From: Sphingobacterium spiritivorum
GTDB taxonomy: Bacteria > Bacteroidota > Bacteroidia > Sphingobacteriales > Sphingobacteriaceae
Assembly: GCF_016724845.1 (NCBI RefSeq)
Contig: NZ_CP068082.1
Location: 2,356,001-2,420,000 of the forward strand
Direction: 5' to 3'
Length of the DNA stretch: 64,000 nt
Below the pieces are notes generated by a model. That model had not been told where the DNA came from. It saw only the letters and a list, made by a program, of their open reading frames with translations, and did no database searches. Below, piece after piece: positions 52,528 to 60,629 of this stretch. The position numbers were made by a program, and so were the translations under genes. Each line of letters opens with the position of its first letter. Position 1 is the first letter of the stretch.

Positions 52528-52650
52528 TTATTGTTCTGTTTCTGCGCTTTCATGTATTGCATTGATAAGGATATACAGCATCCATAGAAAAGAAATAAAA
52601 ATTAATCCGCCGAGAATAAAAGAGTAGATGAGGAGCCCCATGTTTAACAT
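52528..52650 (-). CDS. 40-residue single-span membrane protein (short ORF)
   Basis: ATG 52650 (or 52641) to TAA 52528. The product is hydrophobic over residues 5-30 (GLLIYSFILGGLIFISFLWM) with an acidic tail (NAIHESAETEQ). It ends 22 bases before the acyltransferase start and reads in a different frame, so it is not simply that gene's N-terminus, although an old frameshift that split off the first helix of the acyltransferase is an alternative. Family unknown. Confidence 0.5.
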   Translation of the reverse strand: MLNMGLLIYSFILGGLIFISFLWMLYILINAIHESAETEQ

Positions 52651-52819
52651 TGTTTTTTAATAGTTTTGACAATTGGTTTGGCTTTTACCCTTAAAAAGAT
52701 TAGAAAAGTATTGGTAGAAACGACAAAAGGAAAAAAATGCAGAAAAGGATGAGGGTAAATGATTTTTGAGTTGTCTTAGCTATAAATTGAAGAATAAATA
52801 ACGTATTTAAATTATTTCG

Positions 52820-53374
52820 ATGTTAGCAGGTATTGAACATATTCCGCTTCAAAAGGAACACAAGTTTGAAATGATCTTCCGAGAACATTTCAAGGATCTC
52901 CATCGGTATGCATTTCGTTTTCTGGAGGATTCAGCTATTGCAGAAGAGGTAGTACAGCAGGTATTTATGAGGCTTTGGGAGCGCGATTGGGAGACAGATA
53001 TCCATACTTCCTTAAAAGCCTATCTCTATCGGGCAGTGTATCATGAAAGTCTCAATACACTTAAGCGCGAGCAATTAAAAAGAAGGTATCAGGAATACCA
53101 GTTGCTGCATGAAAAAGATACAGAATATATGGATCAGGGAGATTCGGAGTTAAAGAAACAATTGCATCAGGCACTGTTGCAGCTGCCAGAGAAAAGCAGA
53201 GCCGTTTTTGAAATGAGCAGGTTTCAGGATTTAAAGTATAAGGAGATTGCAGATCTGCTAAACTTATCCATCAAGACAGTAGAAGGCCATATGAGCAAGG
53301 CGTTACGCCATCTGCGTGTGCATCTGGTAGATTATTTAACCTTTTTAATCATCTCTTTACTATTTGGGTTATGA
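52820..53374 (+). CDS. ECF-type RNA polymerase sigma factor
   Basis: 184 residues. Sigma region 2 (about 20-85: FREHFKDLHRYAFRFLED, EEVVQQVFMRLWERD) and region 4 (about 120-170: LPEKSRAVFEMSRFQDLKYKEIADLLNLSIKTVEGHMSKALRHLR, a clear helix-turn-helix). It belongs to the Bacteroidota group paired with FecR anti-sigma factors and probably activates its own operon and outer-membrane genes. It overlaps the anti-sigma gene by four bases (ATGA), so the two are translationally coupled. Confidence 0.95.
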   Translation: MLAGIEHIPLQKEHKFEMIFREHFKDLHRYAFRFLEDSAIAEEVVQQVFMRLWERDWETDIHTSLKAYLYRAVYHESLNTLKREQLKRRYQEYQLLHEKDTEYMDQGDSELKKQLHQALLQLPEKSRAVFEMSRFQDLKYKEIADLLNLSIKTVEGHMSKALRHLRVHLVDYLTFLIISLLFGL

Positions 53375-54333
53375 AAGACGTGTTAGTGACAAAATATATT
53401 GTAGGAGATGCTTCTCCGGAAGAGGTTCTTGTTGTAGAACAATGGATCTCCAGTAATCATGAAAATGAAAAAGTGTATCAACAAATGAAGAAAGCCTGGG
53501 AACTGAGTAAGCAAACAACTGTTCCGGAAGATATCGATATCGATCAGGTCTGGGCAGATTTTGTGCGGAAAAAGAATGAACGGGAAGAAGCGCAGGTCAA
53601 ATACGAAAAACCTTCACGTGTCCTTCCGGTTAAATGGATGATCGCAGCTGTCACCTTGTTGTGTTTGGGTATTTCTCTTTACTTCTTTGCTGCGCAGTCT
53701 GCAGTGGACAAACAATTACAATCTTTTGCAGATGTTCGAAGAGATCAGCTCCCTGACGGAAGTGTGGTCACATTAAATAAATATTCGGAGATAGCCTATT
53801 CTGAGTCTTGGTTAAGTAAAAACAGATCAGTGAAACTTACATCCGGAGAAGTATTTTTTGAAGTGAAAAGAGATGAAAAGCATCCATTTGTAATCGATGC
53901 GGGTAAAACTAAAATTACTGTTCTGGGAACCAGTTTTCACGTAAGACGTGGTAATGGCGAAACAGAAGTAATTGTTGCCTCCGGCTCTGTAAGTGTACGC
54001 AGTGCAGATCAGGAGGTCATCTTAAAGCCGCTGCAATCTGTTTTGATTAGCGATACGCTGAAAAATAAGCTTAGGGTAGATACCGTTCCCGATCAATTGT
54101 ATCGCTACTATGTACATCAGGAGTTTGTATTTGAGAATACACCATTGCCAAGGGTACTTGAAATACTGAATAAGGCCTACGATCAGCATCTGGTATTGAG
54201 CAATCCGAAGCAGAGGCAGCTTTTGCTTACCGCAACATTTGAACAGCAGCCGCTATCTGAAATTATCAAAGTAATCCTGGAGACCTTTGATCTGAAAATT
54301 GAGAAAAAGGGGAATCAGTACCATATCAAATAA
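53371..54333 (+). CDS. FecR-family anti-sigma factor
   Basis: 320 residues. The cytoplasmic N-terminal part (about 1-85) binds the sigma factor, one membrane span follows (about 90-108, WMIAAVTLLCLGISLYFFA), then the periplasmic FecR domain (about 115-215, SFADVRRDQLPDGSVVTLNKYSEI, FEVKRDEKHPFVIDAGKT, VLGTSFHV) and a C-terminal DUF4974 domain (about 245-320, YVHQEFVFENTPLPRVLEILNK). It holds the sigma factor until a periplasmic signal arrives, usually from a TonB receptor. Here the next gene is an STN protein with no receptor barrel. Confidence 0.95.
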   Translation: MKDVLVTKYIVGDASPEEVLVVEQWISSNHENEKVYQQMKKAWELSKQTTVPEDIDIDQVWADFVRKKNEREEAQVKYEKPSRVLPVKWMIAAVTLLCLGISLYFFAAQSAVDKQLQSFADVRRDQLPDGSVVTLNKYSEIAYSESWLSKNRSVKLTSGEVFFEVKRDEKHPFVIDAGKTKITVLGTSFHVRRGNGETEVIVASGSVSVRSADQEVILKPLQSVLISDTLKNKLRVDTVPDQLYRYYVHQEFVFENTPLPRVLEILNKAYDQHLVLSNPKQRQLLLTATFEQQPLSEIIKVILETFDLKIEKKGNQYHIK

Positions 54334-54337
54334 AATC

Positions 54338-56032
54338 ATGTCTAAAAACAACCTAATATACTTGTCAAAAATGCTGTTTTGTTCACTTTTTGTTGCATTG
54401 TGTATGTGTACATACGCTGGTGCACAGGAAAAATTAGCACAGCAGATCAGAATGCAGGCATTCAAAAATACATCAATACGTGAAATCTTTGAACAGATTA
54501 AATCATCGAATCAAATTCTTTTCTCTTATAACAGTCCGCTAATCAATCAAGACAGCATCGTCAATGTGCCGGCGTACAGTGGTGTGCTGGTCGGTTATCT
54601 CGAAAATCTGTTGGGAGATCAGTTCAGTTTTAAAGAAACCATGTCTCACGTCATCATTGCCTATTCTCCTCAAAAGATGGATGTAGATGTTCATATCCCC
54701 GCTCAGATAAATAACAGGGTTATGATAACGGGCTATATAAAAGATATCCGTACCAATAAAGCTATTCAATATGCAAGCATCTATGATAAGAATGCATTTG
54801 TATCTACACTAACGGATAAAAACGGGTATTTCGAGCTTGATATCAAGAAGCCTGAACAGTTGGTTGCTATATCAATGAGTAAAGAAAACTACAGGGATAC
54901 ATCCATTATTCTTTTGTTGCCCATAGAAGCTACCAAATTAGCAAAAAAAGGTAAGCTGGGGTACTATTCCGATTACAACAAAGAAAAGGGAATATTTACT
55001 ACCTATCTGGGTAACTTGTTTTCTAACTCTTCCCGCAGGCTCCAGAGTCTCAATCTGGGAGGTGTATTTGCATATAGCCCCTTTCAGGTGTCGATGACAC
55101 CCGGACTGAGCACACATGGTTTTTTTGAATCTCAGGTTGTCAATAAGTTTTCTCTGAACGTATTGGGGGGGTATACTGCCGGAGTGGATGGTTTTGAGAT
55201 CGGTGGGGCATTAAATATCAATCAATACAATATGCGTGGTACACAGATCGGAGGTCTTGTTAATGTCGTGGGTGGAAATGTGAAAGGGTTACAAATGGCC
55301 GGTGCAGGGAATGTGGTGGTTAACGACCTCTCAGGAGTCCAGATGGGAGGGTTGTGGAATAAGGTAGACACCGTAAAGTCAGGATTGCAGCTTGCAGGGG
55401 CACTCAATATTGCCAATTCTTCACAGGGAAGCCAGATTGGCGGACTTGTCAATGTATCGAGATCAGAAGTGAAGAATCAATTGGCAGGAGCCGTTAATGT
55501 GGCAAAAAAAGTAAAAGGCGTACAGATAGCCGGTTTGGTTAATATTGCGGATAGTAGTGACTATCCGATTGGTCTTTTTAACTTGATAAAAAACGGGTAT
55601 AAAGAATTGTCTGTCAGTGCGGACGAAAGCAAGTTAGTAAGCCTTAATTTCAGGTCAGGAGGACGTATGCTGTACAGTCTTATCAGTGCAGGTTATTATT
55701 GGGACGATCCGGATCTCCGGTATGCTTTAGAATTCGGAATAGGAGCAAATATGATCCGTAATAAAAATTTCTCTCTGGCCACCGAGCTGATCAGCAGAAC
55801 GAGCTATGATAAAGATTTCAAGAATGACTATTTCAGAGCGGGTCTACGGGTAATCCCAAGATTTCATCTGTCAAAACATCTGGCTATATATGCTGCGCCT
55901 TCTTTCCATTATTCGGAGCATGTAGTTCCTGATGTGGATAAAGAGCCGGTTAAATGGAAATTTTTCGGATCAGACAAAAAAGCTGATACCTTCCATGGAG
56001 GCGCTTCAGTGGGTCTTGTGTTTAAGTGGTAA
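54338..56032 (+). CDS. STN-domain protein fused to a GLxN-type surface-repeat region
   Basis: 564 residues from ATG 54338 (MSKNNLIYLSKMLF), four bases after fecR; a longer start lies inside fecR. Signal peptide ending YAGAQE, an STN/secretin-type domain (about 30-105, SIREIFEQIKSSNQILFSYN), a carboxypeptidase-regulatory-like domain (about 125-190, ITGYIKDIRTNKAIQYASI). From about 240 to 425 comes a run of repeats of the pattern GxQxGGxxN/GxQxAGxxN (TQIGGLVNV, LQMAGAGNV, VQMGGLWN, LQLAGALNI), as in LA_2272-type surface repeat proteins, and a C-terminal beta region. It carries the signalling half of a SusC-type receptor without the barrel. Confidence 0.82.
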   Translation: MSKNNLIYLSKMLFCSLFVALCMCTYAGAQEKLAQQIRMQAFKNTSIREIFEQIKSSNQILFSYNSPLINQDSIVNVPAYSGVLVGYLENLLGDQFSFKETMSHVIIAYSPQKMDVDVHIPAQINNRVMITGYIKDIRTNKAIQYASIYDKNAFVSTLTDKNGYFELDIKKPEQLVAISMSKENYRDTSIILLLPIEATKLAKKGKLGYYSDYNKEKGIFTTYLGNLFSNSSRRLQSLNLGGVFAYSPFQVSMTPGLSTHGFFESQVVNKFSLNVLGGYTAGVDGFEIGGALNINQYNMRGTQIGGLVNVVGGNVKGLQMAGAGNVVVNDLSGVQMGGLWNKVDTVKSGLQLAGALNIANSSQGSQIGGLVNVSRSEVKNQLAGAVNVAKKVKGVQIAGLVNIADSSDYPIGLFNLIKNGYKELSVSADESKLVSLNFRSGGRMLYSLISAGYYWDDPDLRYALEFGIGANMIRNKNFSLATELISRTSYDKDFKNDYFRAGLRVIPRFHLSKHLAIYAAPSFHYSEHVVPDVDKEPVKWKFFGSDKKADTFHGGASVGLVFKW

Positions 56033-56050
56033 TCCGAATGAAGAATATTT

Positions 56051-56086
56051 ACAGATCAGGAGTATCATTCACTACCCCTGATCTGT
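56051..56086. terminator. Bidirectional hairpin between convergent genes
   Basis: ACAGATCAGG/CCTGATCTGT, perfect 10-bp arms with a partly paired 16-base loop, between the stops at 56032 (plus) and 56097 (minus). T-runs are weak (ATAATAAATTTT). Confidence 0.6.
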
Positions 56087-56096
56087 ATAATAAATT

Positions 56097-56831
56097 TTAT
56101 ATCTCCCGTATTTTAATATTGCGGAAAGCTACAGAATCCGTATGGTTCTGAAAAGCAATTTTGCCTTCTGTAGTCTTAGCAAAATCGGGATGTACCTTCA
56201 GATTACTTTGTTGCACTTTTGCTTTCCAGGCAGGTCCACTCAGATCTTCTTCTGCAGTAAGGACACCGTTCAGGTAAAAGCTTACTTTACCGTCCTTCTG
56301 AACAATTCTTGACGAATTCCACTCCCCGAAAGGCTTTGGTTTGGATTGATTACCAATACAGCTTACATCATAGATACAGCCCGCCCAGTGTGTGCTGTCT
56401 TTTTGGTGCCGGGGCTCAGCATTTGCATTGTCCAGAAGTTGCATTTCCACTCCGGTCGCAAATGTTGCGCTATACTTCGGGGCTTCCTGCACATTGATAA
56501 ATACTCCACTGTTACCTCCTTTGGCAATACTCCAGTCAAATGCTAATTCAAAGTTTTTATAACTTTTATCCGTTGTAAGGTCTCCGAATATACCATCCTT
56601 CTTATGAGGTGAGCAGGCCAGGACTCCGTTATTCACGATCCATTTTGAATCTTTTGCTGCGCTATTAAAAATATGCCACCCTTCGGTATTCTCTCCGTTA
56701 AAAAGAAATTGCCATCCTGCCTTTTGTTCAGCATCAGTAAGGGATTTAGAAGTAGAGTTGGAATTTGAACAGCTTTGGAAGACAATAAATAGCAATGTAA
56801 TAAAAAGGAGATGTTTGTTGATAAAGTACAT
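56097..56831 (-). CDS. DUF1080 / 3-keto-disaccharide hydrolase-family lipoprotein
   Basis: 244 residues with a lipobox (FQSC at about residue 22). A concanavalin-like beta-jelly-roll domain follows: AGWQFLFNGENTEGWHIF, WIVNNGVLACSPHKKDG, NFELAFDWSIAKGGNSGVFI, EMQLLDNANAEPRH, GEWNSSRIVQKDGKVSFYLNG, IAFQNHTDSVAFRNIKI. This is the usual set for the family, some members of which hydrolyse 3-keto-glycosides. It is likely periplasmic or surface-attached. No 3-dehydrogenase partner is nearby. Confidence 0.88.
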   Translation of the reverse strand: MYFINKHLLFITLLFIVFQSCSNSNSTSKSLTDAEQKAGWQFLFNGENTEGWHIFNSAAKDSKWIVNNGVLACSPHKKDGIFGDLTTDKSYKNFELAFDWSIAKGGNSGVFINVQEAPKYSATFATGVEMQLLDNANAEPRHQKDSTHWAGCIYDVSCIGNQSKPKPFGEWNSSRIVQKDGKVSFYLNGVLTAEEDLSGPAWKAKVQQSNLKVHPDFAKTTEGKIAFQNHTDSVAFRNIKIREI

Positions 56832-56939
56832 ATATATAATTGTTGGTTTTTGGTAAAGATATAAAAATTATAATTTCTTAATTGTCTGAAAATGATTAGT
56901 TAATATAGTTTTATCTTTTTTGTAAAAACCAATCTGCAT

Positions 56940-57767
56940 ATGAAGCGAGAAGTCGATTTAGTCATTCTGTCTGATGTCCATCTGGGTACATATGGATGCA
57001 GAGCTCAGGAGCTTTTGCAGTATCTGAGGTCTATAAAACCACGTAAACTTATCCTGAATGGTGATATCGTAGATATCTGGCAATTCAAAAAAAGCTACTT
57101 CCCTGATTCACATTTACTGGTTATCAAATATATTTTTGAACTCGCCTGTCAGGATACCGAAGTCATTTATATCACAGGCAACCATGATGAGATGCTTCGC
57201 AAATTTGCAAATGTGCATTTCGGAAATATTCTCCTCACCAATAAAATAATTCTCAATCTTGGAGGTAAGCTGGCCTGGATCTTTCACGGAGATGTATTTG
57301 ATGCATCCGTTCATCATGCCAAGTGGTTAGCAAAATTGGGCGGATGGGGATACGATAAACTTATTCAGCTCAATAATCTGGTGAATTGGGTACTGAGTAA
57401 AATGGGAAGAGAGAAATACTCATTTTCAAAAAAAATCAAAAACAGTGTCAAGAAAGCGGTGAAATATATCAATGATTTTGAGGAAACCGCTTCAGAGCTG
57501 GCCATAGAACAAAATTACGATTATGTTATCTGCGGACATATCCATCAGCCACAGATCCGGACGGTCAAAACAAAGAAGGGAGAGACGATCTACCTCAATT
57601 CAGGAGATTGGGTCGAAAACCTCACTGCATTGGAATATCATGAAGGCGAATGGGAAATGTTTGTATATGAAAACAGTAAAGACCTCTTGGGTAAATACCC
57701 GACTCCTGAAGTTTCATTTAAAACCTCTGTAGATCAGCTGTTGGAAAATATTCTGAAATCCAGATAA
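56940..57767 (+). CDS. LpxH-like UDP-2,3-diacylglucosamine diphosphatase (metallophosphoesterase)
   Basis: 275 residues with the metallophosphoesterase motifs in order: LSDVHLG (DxH), LNGDIVDIW (GD), TGNHDEMLRKF (GNHD), FHGDVFD (H), ICGHIHQP (GHxH). The long alpha-helical insert (about 125-185) fits LpxH, which cuts UDP-2,3-diacylglucosamine to lipid X and UMP in lipid A synthesis at the inner membrane. Sequences of this length in Bacteroidota are commonly annotated so; a paralogue with another substrate is possible. It is convergent with the truncated FMN-reductase gene five bases away. Confidence 0.85.
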   Translation: MKREVDLVILSDVHLGTYGCRAQELLQYLRSIKPRKLILNGDIVDIWQFKKSYFPDSHLLVIKYIFELACQDTEVIYITGNHDEMLRKFANVHFGNILLTNKIILNLGGKLAWIFHGDVFDASVHHAKWLAKLGGWGYDKLIQLNNLVNWVLSKMGREKYSFSKKIKNSVKKAVKYINDFEETASELAIEQNYDYVICGHIHQPQIRTVKTKKGETIYLNSGDWVENLTALEYHEGEWEMFVYENSKDLLGKYPTPEVSFKTSVDQLLENILKSR

Positions 57768-57771
57768 GGGA

Positions 57772-57999
57772 TTAGAATTGAATAATTTCGTGGATTTGTT
57801 CCTGTACAAATTTTACAGTTGTTGGTTGAAATAACTGTTGTTCTTCATTCAGTTCAGACTGAATATGCGGGACATGAATTTTGAGTGGTAATACATGCAT
57901 GCGGAGGTAGTTGCATACTCCTGTAAAATGATCCACTCCTCTGATGTTGCCATATTTTCCGCTGGAGACACCGACTAAAGCCACTTTTTTGTTGAAAAA
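57772..57999 (-). pseudogene. NADPH-dependent FMN reductase, N-terminus cut off by element insertion
   Basis: The C-terminal 75 residues of a flavodoxin-like FMN reductase: FFNKKVALVGVSSGKYGNIRG, DHFTGVCNYLRMHVLP, TVKFVQEQIHEIIQF. The reading frame meets a TAA six codons before the GTG at 57984, with no ATG, and what precedes is foreign to the family. About 100 N-terminal residues (flavin-binding P-loop) are missing. The break falls where the integrase-bearing element begins, so the gene was split by integration; the missing half should lie at the element's far end. Confidence 0.8.
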
Positions 58000-58255
58000 A
58001 TATTAGGAGAAAGCAAAAATAAGCAAAACGGTTAAGACCGTTCATATACAGTGGTTTATAAAACGTGAGGAAAAATTTGGAAGTAGGTGTCCGACAAGTT
58101 TTGGGCTTAAAATGACAAGGTTAGGTTACTAAATCGTTACTGAATACAACTAACCGAATGATGATATAACAACCTATATTTCAGTTATTTGCACCGATTT
58201 TCGTATTCCCTTGTAACTCAATGAAAGTTAATTTTAAACGTTAAACATTTGAGTT
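57997..58255. other. Left element boundary and presumed attL region
   Basis: Non-coding, between the broken FMN-reductase gene and the integrase ATG. It holds a perfect hairpin AACGGT-TAAG-ACCGTT (58027-58042) and a direct repeat AGCAAAA (two copies within 58012-58028), of the size of integrase core- and arm-binding sites. The exact core cannot be fixed without the other end. An AT-rich leader without a clear promoter box precedes the integrase. Confidence 0.5.
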
Positions 58256-59521
58256 ATGGAACAAGAGAAAAGATCCACGTTCAAACTGCTTTTCTACCTG
58301 AAGAAAAATGAACCGAAGAAGAACGGGAACGTCCCTGTTATGGGGCGTATCACTATTGACGGAACACCAAAATCCTTTAGTACCAAACTGGACATCAACC
58401 CCAATAATTGGGATTTAAAACACGGAAGGGTTTTGGGCAAAAGTGCGCAGGCGCTGAGTACCAATCTTAAATTGGACAATATACGGGTGCGTATCAATAA
58501 GATTTACGATGATATGCTCAAAGATGAAGGCTTTGCAACTGCACAAAAAGTAAAGCTATCATTTTTGGGAGTTGGTGTAATGGATGATGCCATCCTTAAA
58601 GTATTCAAGGACCAGAATGAGGATTTTGAAAGAATGGTCAGCAAGGGCAAACGTTCTCAAAACACCTACAATAAATACAAGACCGTTTACAATCATCTGT
58701 CCGAATTTATCAGGGAACGCTATCACAGGGAGGATATGGCGTTTCGGGAACTTACCTCAGACTTTATTCGGGAGTTCGATTTCTTTCTCCGCATAGATAA
58801 GGAGTGTACACATAACACAGTTTGGGTTTATACCATGCCGGTTATTGCTTTGGCAGAACTGGCAATTAAAAAAGGCTTGATTAGACAAAACCCTTTTGAA
58901 GATTATGAAATCAGCATGGAAGAAACTGATCGTAGCTATCTTTTGAAGAAGGATGTAGAAAAGTTAATGCTTCTAAAACCGTCCAAGCCCAAATACGAAC
59001 TTGTAAAAGACCTCTTTATTTTCAGTTGCTTTACAGGGCTTTCTTATGTTGATATTCAAAAGCTGAAATGGAGCAACATACAGTCCTTTTTTGATGGCCA
59101 CCAATGGATCATTTGCAGAAGAAAAAAATCAGACGTTGCTTCAAACGTCCGCCTATTGGAAATTCCGAAGCGTATTATTGAGAAATACAGGGGCGTTACA
59201 CGCAATGAGTATGTTTTTCCGGTTCCTTCCAATGCAACCTGCAATAGTCATGTAAAGAAATTGATAGAGGACGCGGAAATTATTACAGAACAGAAAGTAA
59301 CTTTCCATACTGCACGTCACACATTTGCTACCATGTTCGTGACCGAAGGTGTACCACTTGAAAGCCTTAGCAAAATGATGGGGCATAAAAATATTTCCAC
59401 CACACAGATTTATGCAAAGATCACAAGTCAGAAAATCAGTAAGGACATGGATTTAGTATCACATAAATTCGCCGAAATGGAAGCTGCATTTATTGAAATG
59501 GAAGAAGAGGTTCTTGTGTAA
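58256..59521 (+). CDS. Tyrosine-type site-specific integrase (CTnDOT-like)
   Basis: 421 residues. Arm-binding domain (about 10-95, FKLLFYLKKNEPKKNGNVPVMGRI), SAM-like core-binding domain (about 120-215, FREL-TSDFIREFDFFL), and catalytic domain with HTARHTFAT (HxxR), MMGHKNISTTQIYAKI (His and nucleophile Tyr) and, at the first Arg position, CFTGLSYVDIQKL, where Ser replaces the usual Arg. The same replacement is known from the CTnDOT integrase. It carries out integration and excision of the element and is the first gene inside the boundary, pointing inward. A terminator closes it at 59546. Confidence 0.93.
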   Translation: MEQEKRSTFKLLFYLKKNEPKKNGNVPVMGRITIDGTPKSFSTKLDINPNNWDLKHGRVLGKSAQALSTNLKLDNIRVRINKIYDDMLKDEGFATAQKVKLSFLGVGVMDDAILKVFKDQNEDFERMVSKGKRSQNTYNKYKTVYNHLSEFIRERYHREDMAFRELTSDFIREFDFFLRIDKECTHNTVWVYTMPVIALAELAIKKGLIRQNPFEDYEISMEETDRSYLLKKDVEKLMLLKPSKPKYELVKDLFIFSCFTGLSYVDIQKLKWSNIQSFFDGHQWIICRRKKSDVASNVRLLEIPKRIIEKYRGVTRNEYVFPVPSNATCNSHVKKLIEDAEIITEQKVTFHTARHTFATMFVTEGVPLESLSKMMGHKNISTTQIYAKITSQKISKDMDLVSHKFAEMEAAFIEMEEEVLV

Positions 59522-59545
59522 AATTATTATTTACTTACAAATCGA

Positions 59546-59571
59546 AGCAGGATTAAGTCCTGCTTTTTTTA
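59546..59571 (+). terminator. Rho-independent terminator of the integrase gene
   Basis: AGCAGGA-TTAAG-TCCTGCT with a T7 run, 24 bases past the stop. Confidence 0.92.
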
Positions 59572-60192
59572 TGCCCATACTTAATCCTTAAAGCACATTT
59601 ATTTCTCCGGCACACTCTCTGCCATAAAAGAGCTTTGACAGGATGTATTGATAAACCATACAAAAAATCTTCCCCTCTGCTGCTCAACTACATTTTTAGT
59701 ATCGTTTACGTGGCTTCCCAGGCCACGATAATTTGAAAAAATAAAAGGTCTTTAAAAATTTCTGTTACAACTGAATACAGATTTTGTAATCACACAGAAC
59801 CGTTTCCTAATGCCTTTTCCACCTGCTTCCACATAGTTTTTATTCAAGAGCCGGTATGCCGCTTTTGTTCCATTTCAAGAGCAAAGGTATGATCGTGTTC
59901 TTAACCCAGGAACAAGGTCTTGCCCTTGGGTTTGCCAAAAAATCTCCACCCATGCGGGTCGTATTTGTTTGGCAAAACCTTGTTCCTGCTAAACACTAAC
60001 CTTTTATGCTCGTGAAACGAAACAAAGCATACTCCGGCTCTTTAGACGAATAAAAAAAATGTCAGTAATGGAAAAATACAGCATTGGAAACGGTAACAGA
60101 GTGAAACGAAACTTCAGCACCTCCTCTCATTACCGAATAAATCTAAAAAAATCAAATCAGAACAAATTTCATAACGCAAAAAAGTAGAAAAC
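59572..60192 (+). other. 620-bp non-coding block with structured core (59846-60042)
   Basis: No ORF of note. It contains a small hairpin CGTGGC/GCCACG (59709-59727) and, at 59846-60042, a large nested inverted repeat: AAGAGCCGG/CCGGCTCTT (59846-59854, 60034-60042), a partly paired TGTTCCATTTCA/TGAAACGAAACA layer, CAGGAACAAGGT/ACCTTGTTCCTG (59907-59918, 59977-59988), TTTGCCAAA/TTTGGCAAA (59931-59939, 59968-59976) and an apical ACCC-ATGC-GGGT (59948-59959). It could be a non-coding RNA, a transfer or replication origin, or an ssb leader. The end toward ssb is A-rich leader. Confidence 0.6.
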
Positions 60193-60585
60193 ATGAACAT
60201 CACAGGAAGACTGACAAGGGATGCGGAAGTACGCACAACGTCACAGGACAAACAAGTAGTAAACTTTTCGATAGCGACCAATGACAGCTACCGTAACAAA
60301 CAGGGCGAACGCATAGAGCAAACAACCTACTTCGACTGCTCATACTGGATAAGCCCCAACGTAGCGAAGATACTCACCAAAGGCACATTGGTAGAGCTGA
60401 CAGGCAGGGTAAGTGCAAGGGCGTGGACTGGCAATGACGGAGAAGCACACGCAGGGCTGAATTTCCATACCTCAAACATCAAACTGCACGGAGGTGGCAA
60501 GAAATCAGAAACCGTACAGGCTACCCCACAAACAGGAAGCAACACTACAACAGGGCAAGGCACAGAGGACGACCTCCCATTTTAA
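60193..60585 (+). CDS. ssb: Single-stranded DNA-binding protein
   Basis: 130 residues. An OB-fold starting MNITGRLTRDAEVRTT, with VVNFSIATNDSYRNKQGE, TTYFDCSYWISPNVAKILTKGTLVELTGRVSARAW, a disordered Thr/Gly/Gln-rich linker and the acidic tip EDDLPF that recruits partner proteins. This is an element-encoded SSB, usual in conjugative elements, protecting transferred single strands. It opens the plus-strand gene row after the structured block; DUF932 follows 44 bases later. Confidence 0.95.
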   Translation: MNITGRLTRDAEVRTTSQDKQVVNFSIATNDSYRNKQGERIEQTTYFDCSYWISPNVAKILTKGTLVELTGRVSARAWTGNDGEAHAGLNFHTSNIKLHGGGKKSETVQATPQTGSNTTTGQGTEDDLPF

Positions 60586-60629
60586 CAAAGAGCATTAAAT
60601 CATTTTTCAACATCAAAATTTTAAGCATC

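Noticed and set aside
52505..52562. N-terminal extension of the acyltransferase to 52562.
   Set aside because: It would overlap the small membrane-protein ORF and adds a Lys/Asn/Gln-rich stretch atypical of the family. Not fully excluded.
59846..60042. CRISPR array or phage att cluster in the non-coding block.
   Set aside because: The repeats are inverted and nested, not regularly spaced direct repeats, and no cas genes are near.
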